This document shows positions 31,240 to 34,998 of a stretch of 34,998 nucleotides of DNA, piece after piece. The position numbers were made by a program, and so were the translations under genes. How positions within the stretch are numbered: position 1 is the first letter of the stretch; each line of letters opens with the position of its first letter. The notes under the pieces are model-generated. The model worked only from the letters and a program-made list of their open reading frames with translations. It did no database searches and was not told the origin of the DNA. The stretch lies in NCBI RefSeq assembly GCF_021044795.1, contig NZ_JAJNOP010000023.1; one strand, given 5' to 3'. This DNA comes from Acidaminococcus hominis. Lineage in GTDB: Bacteria; Bacillota; Negativicutes; Acidaminococcales; Acidaminococcaceae.

Positions 31240-32310
31240 GTGGACAAACTACGAAAGTACAAAACGCTGCTGATTGTGCTGGTGGTGCTGATCATCGCCG
31301 GCCTGGGCGGCTATAAGTACTACCAGAATAAAAAATTGGAGGAAACGGTGGCGGCTACCCGGACGGATGCCGTAACCCGGGGCGACGTGCGGAAAACCAT
31401 TTCTGCCACCGGTGCCCTGAACGCTGTGGACAGCGTAGAAATCAACTCCAAAATTACCGGCCGTATTGTGCAGGTGTACGTAAAGGAAAACCAGCACGTA
31501 ACGGCAGGCCAGCCCTTGGTAAAACTGGATGATACTTCTTTAAAGGCCACCCAGGAAATGAAGCGGGCCACCCTGGCGGATAAGGAAGTGACCTACCGCC
31601 GTGACCAGCAGCTGCTGGAACAGGGGGCCATTGCCCAAAGCGTATTTGATACCGCGGAAGCCGATTATCTGGTGGCCAAGGCCGAATATGAACAGGCAAC
31701 CTCCAATGTAAACGATACAGTAATCTCTACGCCTATTGATGGTTCTGTCATTGGCAAACCGACGCCTGTAGGCCAGACGGTATCCTCCGGTATTTCTACG
31801 CCTCAGGTACTGATGACCGTAGCCACCCTGGACAAGATGCAGATCTATCTGATGGTGGACGAATCCGATATTGGCCAGATCAAGGTGGGCCAAAAGGTGG
31901 AATTTACGGTAGATGCCTACCCGGATACCACCTTTGAAGGGATTATTTCTTTGGTCAGCCGCAGTGCTACCACTACCAACAACGTAAACTACTACACCTG
32001 CTACGTGGATGTAGAAAATACGGAAGGCAAGCTGATGCCCACCATGACTGCCCGGGCCAACGTCATTGTTGACCAGGTGCAGGATGCCCTGACCATTTCC
32101 AGCAAATGCCTGCGGACCAAGGACGGGAAAAATTACGTTCAGGTCTACGACAAGAAGACCAACACCAGCAAGGATGTGCCGGTAAAGGTACTGCTTACCG
32201 GGGAAGACCGGATTGCCGTAGAAGGCGATCTTCAGCCGGGGGATGAGCTGCTGGTGAGAACCACGTCGGCAACCTCCACCAGCAACAAGCGGATGGGTCC
32301 TCCCATGTAA
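31240..32310 (+). CDS. MacA/HlyD-type membrane fusion protein (efflux adaptor)
   Basis: From GTG 31240 the product is 356 residues: MDKLRKYK, one membrane helix (about 9-24), a lipoyl-like half motif (GRIVQVYVKENQHVTAGQPLVKLDD), a helical hairpin (about 95-140), the second half motif (STPIDGSVIGKPTPVGQTVSSG) and beta-barrel domains. Such adaptors link an inner-membrane ABC transporter to an outer-membrane channel. An in-frame GTG at 31183 is possible, but its site is poor; the true start is uncertain. The ABC ATPase and permease genes follow at once. Confidence 0.9.
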   Translation: MDKLRKYKTLLIVLVVLIIAGLGGYKYYQNKKLEETVAATRTDAVTRGDVRKTISATGALNAVDSVEINSKITGRIVQVYVKENQHVTAGQPLVKLDDTSLKATQEMKRATLADKEVTYRRDQQLLEQGAIAQSVFDTAEADYLVAKAEYEQATSNVNDTVISTPIDGSVIGKPTPVGQTVSSGISTPQVLMTVATLDKMQIYLMVDESDIGQIKVGQKVEFTVDAYPDTTFEGIISLVSRSATTTNNVNYYTCYVDVENTEGKLMPTMTARANVIVDQVQDALTISSKCLRTKDGKNYVQVYDKKTNTSKDVPVKVLLTGEDRIAVEGDLQPGDELLVRTTSATSTSNKRMGPPM

Positions 32311-32330
32311 GGGAAAGGAGGCAGACGGGA

Positions 32331-33014
32331 ATGGATGTAATCGAATTGCAGGACATTGTAAAAAGCTACGCCATGGGCGACACAGTGGTTATGGCCCTGA
32401 ATCACGTTTCTGTGAAGTTTGAGCAGAGCAAATTCACTTCCATTGTAGGCCCTTCGGGCAGCGGCAAATCCACCATGATGAATATCCTGGGCTGCCTGGA
32501 CCGTCCCACTTCCGGCCATTATCTGCTGGAAGGCAAGGACATTGCCAAATACTCGGACGATGAATTGGCCCGAACCCGGAACCAGCGGATTGGCTTTGTG
32601 TTTCAGAGTTTCAACCTGCTGTCCCGGCTGACGGCCGTGGAAAATGTAGCCCTGCCCCTGATCTACGCCGGGGTCAAGCTGGCGGAGCGGACGGAGCGGG
32701 CGGAAAAAGCCCTGGAAGCGGTGGGGCTGGGCAAGCGGCTGTACCACAAGCCCAACGAGATGAGCGGCGGCCAGCGGCAGCGGGTGGCCATTGCCCGGGC
32801 CCTGATCAACAACCCGGCCATTATTATGGCCGACGAACCCACCGGCAACCTGGACACAAAATCAACCTTGGAAATCATTGATATTTTTGAACAGCTGAAC
32901 CATGACGGCAAAACGGTTATCATGGTTACCCATGAACCGGAACTGGCGGCAATGACCCAGCGGATCCTGACCATGCGGGATGGCTGTTTGATCCAAGACG
33001 AACGGAAGGGGTAG
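32331..33014 (+). CDS. MacB-type ABC transporter ATP-binding protein
   Basis: The 227-residue ATPase has Walker A GPSGSGKST (about 43-51), the Q-loop FVFQSFNL, signature MSGGQRQRVAIARA, Walker B IIMADEPTGNLD and the switch histidine in MVTHEPE. It belongs to the LolD/MacB/FtsE branch that pairs with FtsX-like permeases. AAAGGAGG lies upstream of the ATG with a rather long spacing of about 10 nt. It sits between adaptor and permease genes, so the three form one efflux or export complex. Substrate unknown: antibiotics, peptides and lipids are all possible. Confidence 0.95.
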   Translation: MDVIELQDIVKSYAMGDTVVMALNHVSVKFEQSKFTSIVGPSGSGKSTMMNILGCLDRPTSGHYLLEGKDIAKYSDDELARTRNQRIGFVFQSFNLLSRLTAVENVALPLIYAGVKLAERTERAEKALEAVGLGKRLYHKPNEMSGGQRQRVAIARALINNPAIIMADEPTGNLDTKSTLEIIDIFEQLNHDGKTVIMVTHEPELAAMTQRILTMRDGCLIQDERKG

Positions 33015-33018
33015 AAAG

Positions 33019-34233
33019 GTGTTTCGAGAATGTGTGAAAATGGCACTGGAAGGTATGGTGTCCAATAAGCTGAGAACCTTTCTTACCATGCTGGGTATTA
33101 TCATCGGGGTTGGCTCGGTGATTGCCATGGTGTCCCTGGGCCTGGGCATGCAGGAACAGGTCAAGGAGAACATCAGCAGTATGGGCAGCAACCTGCTGAT
33201 TGTCATGAGCGGCGGCCGGACGGCCAATGGCCAGCGGATTGCCAGCGGCAGCGGCGCCAAGCTGACCTATGAAGATGCCAAGGCCATTGAGAAAAACGTG
33301 GACGGTATCAAGTATGTGGCTCCTGGCGTGCAGAGCAGCTACCAGCTGGTTGCCGGCAACCAGAACTGGAATACCTCGGTACAGGGGTATACCCCCAACA
33401 TCATCGAAATCCGCAACTATACCATTGCAGATGGCCGGATGTTTACGGAACGGGAAATGAGCAGCCGGGACCGGGTGTGCGTTATTGGGAAAACCGTGGC
33501 GGACAACCTGTATCCTGACGGCAATGCCGTAGGCCAGCTGGTGCGGATCAACAAAGCTCCTTTCCAGGTGATTGGGGTAATGGGAGCCAAGGGCCAGTCT
33601 TCCATGGGCCAGGATCAGGATGATGTGGTATTCATCCCCCTGACCACGGCTATGCAGAGACTGATGGGTCTTACCAGCGTCCGGAATATTACCATCCAGT
33701 GCGAAAATGAAAATACCATCAATCAGGTCCAATCCGATGTAATTACCCTGCTGCGGACCCGGCACAAGATCAAGAATGGGGAGGACGATGACTTTACCGT
33801 CCGAAACCTGGCGGAAATCATCAAGACTGCCCAGGAAACCACAGGGTCCATTACCCTGCTGCTGGCCATTGTGGCTGCTATCAGCCTTTTGGTAGGCGGC
33901 ATCGGGATTATGAATATCATGCTGGTTTCGGTTACCGAACGGACCAGGGAAATCGGCATACGGAAAGCCCTGGGGGCCACCTACAAGGATATCCTCCTCC
34001 AGTTCCTGGTGGAATCCATGGTTATCGGGGTCACTGGCGGAACCACGGGCATGATCCTGGGGGTTATTGTATCCTCCATTGTAGCCCATGTGATTGGGTG
34101 GAAAGTGGTGATTTCGGGGCTTGCCATTGTAATCTCCGTTCTCTTCTCCGTGGGTATTGGCCTGTTCTTTGGACTGTACCCAGCCAAGAAGGCAGCCCTT
34201 CTGGATCCCATTGATGCCCTGCGCTACGAGTGA
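33019..34233 (+). CDS. MacB-type ABC transporter permease (FtsX family)
   Basis: The 404-residue product starts at GTG, 4 nt after the ATPase stop. The N-terminus, MALEGMVSNKLRTFLTMLGI, leads into membrane helix 1, then a large extracytoplasmic domain (about 50-275) and three C-terminal helices with GGIGIMNIMLVSVTERTREI then RKALGA, the FtsX/MacB signature. In MacB the ATPase and permease are fused; here they are split, which is common in Firmicutes and in some diderms. It works with the adaptor as a mechanotransmission-type exporter. Confidence 0.95.
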   Translation: MFRECVKMALEGMVSNKLRTFLTMLGIIIGVGSVIAMVSLGLGMQEQVKENISSMGSNLLIVMSGGRTANGQRIASGSGAKLTYEDAKAIEKNVDGIKYVAPGVQSSYQLVAGNQNWNTSVQGYTPNIIEIRNYTIADGRMFTEREMSSRDRVCVIGKTVADNLYPDGNAVGQLVRINKAPFQVIGVMGAKGQSSMGQDQDDVVFIPLTTAMQRLMGLTSVRNITIQCENENTINQVQSDVITLLRTRHKIKNGEDDDFTVRNLAEIIKTAQETTGSITLLLAIVAAISLLVGGIGIMNIMLVSVTERTREIGIRKALGATYKDILLQFLVESMVIGVTGGTTGMILGVIVSSIVAHVIGWKVVISGLAIVISVLFSVGIGLFFGLYPAKKAALLDPIDALRYE

Positions 34234-34237
34234 TGCC

Positions 34238-34402
34238 ATGACAGCGCAGCAAAAACCCACTTTGGGACAGAAATGGCGGGGTTTTGTGGAGTTTTGCCAC
34301 CGGCCCAAGACGAAATTTGACGTAAAGGACCGCACCCGGGCATTGATACTCTTTGCTATTGTGGTGAAGGGTCTGATGGAACTGGTACGTATGGTTAAAT
34401 AA
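34238..34402 (+). CDS. Small hypothetical protein
   Basis: A 54-residue frame from ATG 34238, 4 nt after the permease stop: basic and soluble for about 35 residues (MTAQQKPTLGQKWRGFVEFC then HRPKTKFDVKDRTR), then one hydrophobic segment (ALILFAIVVKGLMELV) and a basic end. It could be a tail-anchored membrane peptide. The ribosome binding site is weak, so translation may depend on coupling with the permease. I do not recognise a family. Confidence 0.55.
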   Translation: MTAQQKPTLGQKWRGFVEFCHRPKTKFDVKDRTRALILFAIVVKGLMELVRMVK

Positions 34403-34413
34403 GCTAAAAAGGC

Positions 34414-34447
34414 AGCAGGCCAAGCAGCGCAGCTTGGCCTGCTTTTT
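34414..34447 (+). terminator. Terminator of the MacAB-like operon
   Basis: A perfect 12-bp stem (34414-34425 with 34432-34443), 6-nt loop, then TTTTTGTTTG. Confidence 0.93.
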
Positions 34448-34451
34448 GTTT

Positions 34452-34615
34452 GTAAAAATGTAAAAAAGTAAAACAATGGATTTGGAACTAACTTGTTATT
34501 TCATTAAATCAGAAAGCAAACAGAATACATGAAATATTTGAATGAATCAATGTCGATTTATACGATATACTGATACTGGATATTATATACAAAATACAAA
34601 TTAGGAGGGATTGGT
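34452..34615 (+). promoter_or_regulatory. AT-rich control region upstream of pxpA
   Basis: About 160 nt of strongly AT-rich DNA. TATACT at 34566-34571 and TATTAT at 34581-34586 are -10 candidates, but neither has a good -35 at 17 nt. ATTTCAT and ATGAAAT form a widely spaced inverted repeat near 34498-34535. The pxpA site TAGGAGGGA lies at the end. Confidence 0.3.
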
Positions 34616-34998
34616 ATGAAAATCGATTTGAATTCCGACTTGGGTGAAAGCTTTGGTGCCTACAAGATTGGCTTGGATGAAGAGGTGCTGCCTCTGGTTA
34701 CGTCCGCCAATATTGCCTGCGGCTTCCATGCCAGTGATCCGTCCGTGATGAAAAAGACCGTGGACCTAGCTGTGAAAAGAGGCGTGGCCCTGGGAGCCCA
34801 TCCTGGGTATCCGGACCTGGTAGGCTTTGGCCGCCGGAAAATGGCTGTATCTCCGGCTGATGTGTACGCCATGGTGGTGTATCAGGTAGGGGCTTTGTCC
34901 GCTTTTGCCAAGACCCATGGCACCAAACTGCAGCATGTAAAGCCCCATGGGGCCATGTACAATATGGCTGCCAAGGATCCCAAACTGGCAGAAGCCAT
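34616..34998 (+). CDS. pxpA: 5-oxoprolinase subunit A (LamB/YcsF family), 5' part
   Basis: The first 127 codons are visible; the gene runs off the right edge. MKIDLNSDLGESFGAYKIG, SANIACGFHASDP, ALGAHPGYPDLVGFGRRKM and HVKPHGAMYN are the hallmarks of this family, usually about 250 residues. With PxpB and PxpC it hydrolyses 5-oxoproline to glutamate using ATP; those genes may follow outside the window. TAGGAGG lies 8 nt before the ATG. The ProB product cyclises to 5-oxoproline, so its place near proBA makes metabolic sense, though the two are separate transcripts. Confidence 0.95.
   Translation, partial: MKIDLNSDLGESFGAYKIGLDEEVLPLVTSANIACGFHASDPSVMKKTVDLAVKRGVALGAHPGYPDLVGFGRRKMAVSPADVYAMVVYQVGALSAFAKTHGTKLQHVKPHGAMYNMAAKDPKLAEA

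Noticed and set aside
32926..34476. Minus-strand open frame of 516 codons opposite the MacB-type permease
   Set aside because: It begins inside the terminator region of the real operon and is antisense to recognisable permease motifs; composition is histidine- and asparagine-rich, as expected for a shadow.

Overview
The window comes from a low-redundancy, moderately GC-rich bacterial chromosome of the Firmicutes type. Three things suggest this: a fused S10-spc-alpha ribosomal operon that includes rpsD and a zinc-type S14, GGAGG ribosome binding sites before nearly every gene, and intrinsic terminators after most units. An [FeFe]-hydrogenase maturase (HydG), a 5-oxoprolinase subunit (PxpA) and a proline route starting from glutamate point to an anaerobe living on amino acids. 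My best guess is Negativicutes, probably Acidaminococcaceae (Acidaminococcus-like). This is inference; no 16S gene is present.

Region 1 (1-14628): the 3' end of tuf, a 184-nt leader with a perfect 11-bp hairpin, then 30 co-directional genes from rpsJ to rplQ. Gaps are usually under 40 nt, with TAATG stop/start overlaps at rplD/rplW, rpsC/rplP and rplP/rpmC. They encode ribosomal proteins, SecY, adenylate kinase, IF-1 and the RNA polymerase alpha subunit. The map and KOW-protein genes often found between adk and infA are absent. A strong terminator follows rplQ.

Region 2 (14629-18209): a TlpA-like thioredoxin lipoprotein and a CcdA-like membrane protein (together equivalent to a split DsbD), an unrecognised lipoprotein, and a pair encoding a beta-hydroxyacid dehydrogenase and RidA.

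Region 3 (18163-20655): an IclR-type regulator divergent from an atypical ureohydrolase, with two near-consensus promoters back to back and a pair of 14-bp direct repeats between them. An orphan folate-type ECF S component follows the ureohydrolase.

Region 4 (20723-23185): a DUF1015 protein overlapping serC by 17 nt, ending in a terminator shared with the convergent lemA-TPM pair.

Region 5 (23197-27238, minus strand): lemA and a TPM-domain gene, a small secreted PepSY-like protein, hydG behind a leader carrying an intrinsic terminator, and a tRNA-Arg(ACG) with its own promoter and terminator.

Region 6 (27368-34998, plus strand): obg, proB-proA, a MacAB-like tripartite efflux set with a 54-residue tail gene, and the 5' part of pxpA. 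proB/proA consume glutamate to make proline. PxpA recovers glutamate from 5-oxoproline, the spontaneous cyclisation product of the ProB product.

The most interesting items are the hydG leader attenuator, the DUF1015-serC coupling with its DGHHR motif, the ureohydrolase that lacks two canonical histidines, the IclR-region direct repeats, and an imperfect acceptor stem in the tRNA-Arg. Almost all the long minus-strand reading frames opposite the ribosomal operon are shadows.
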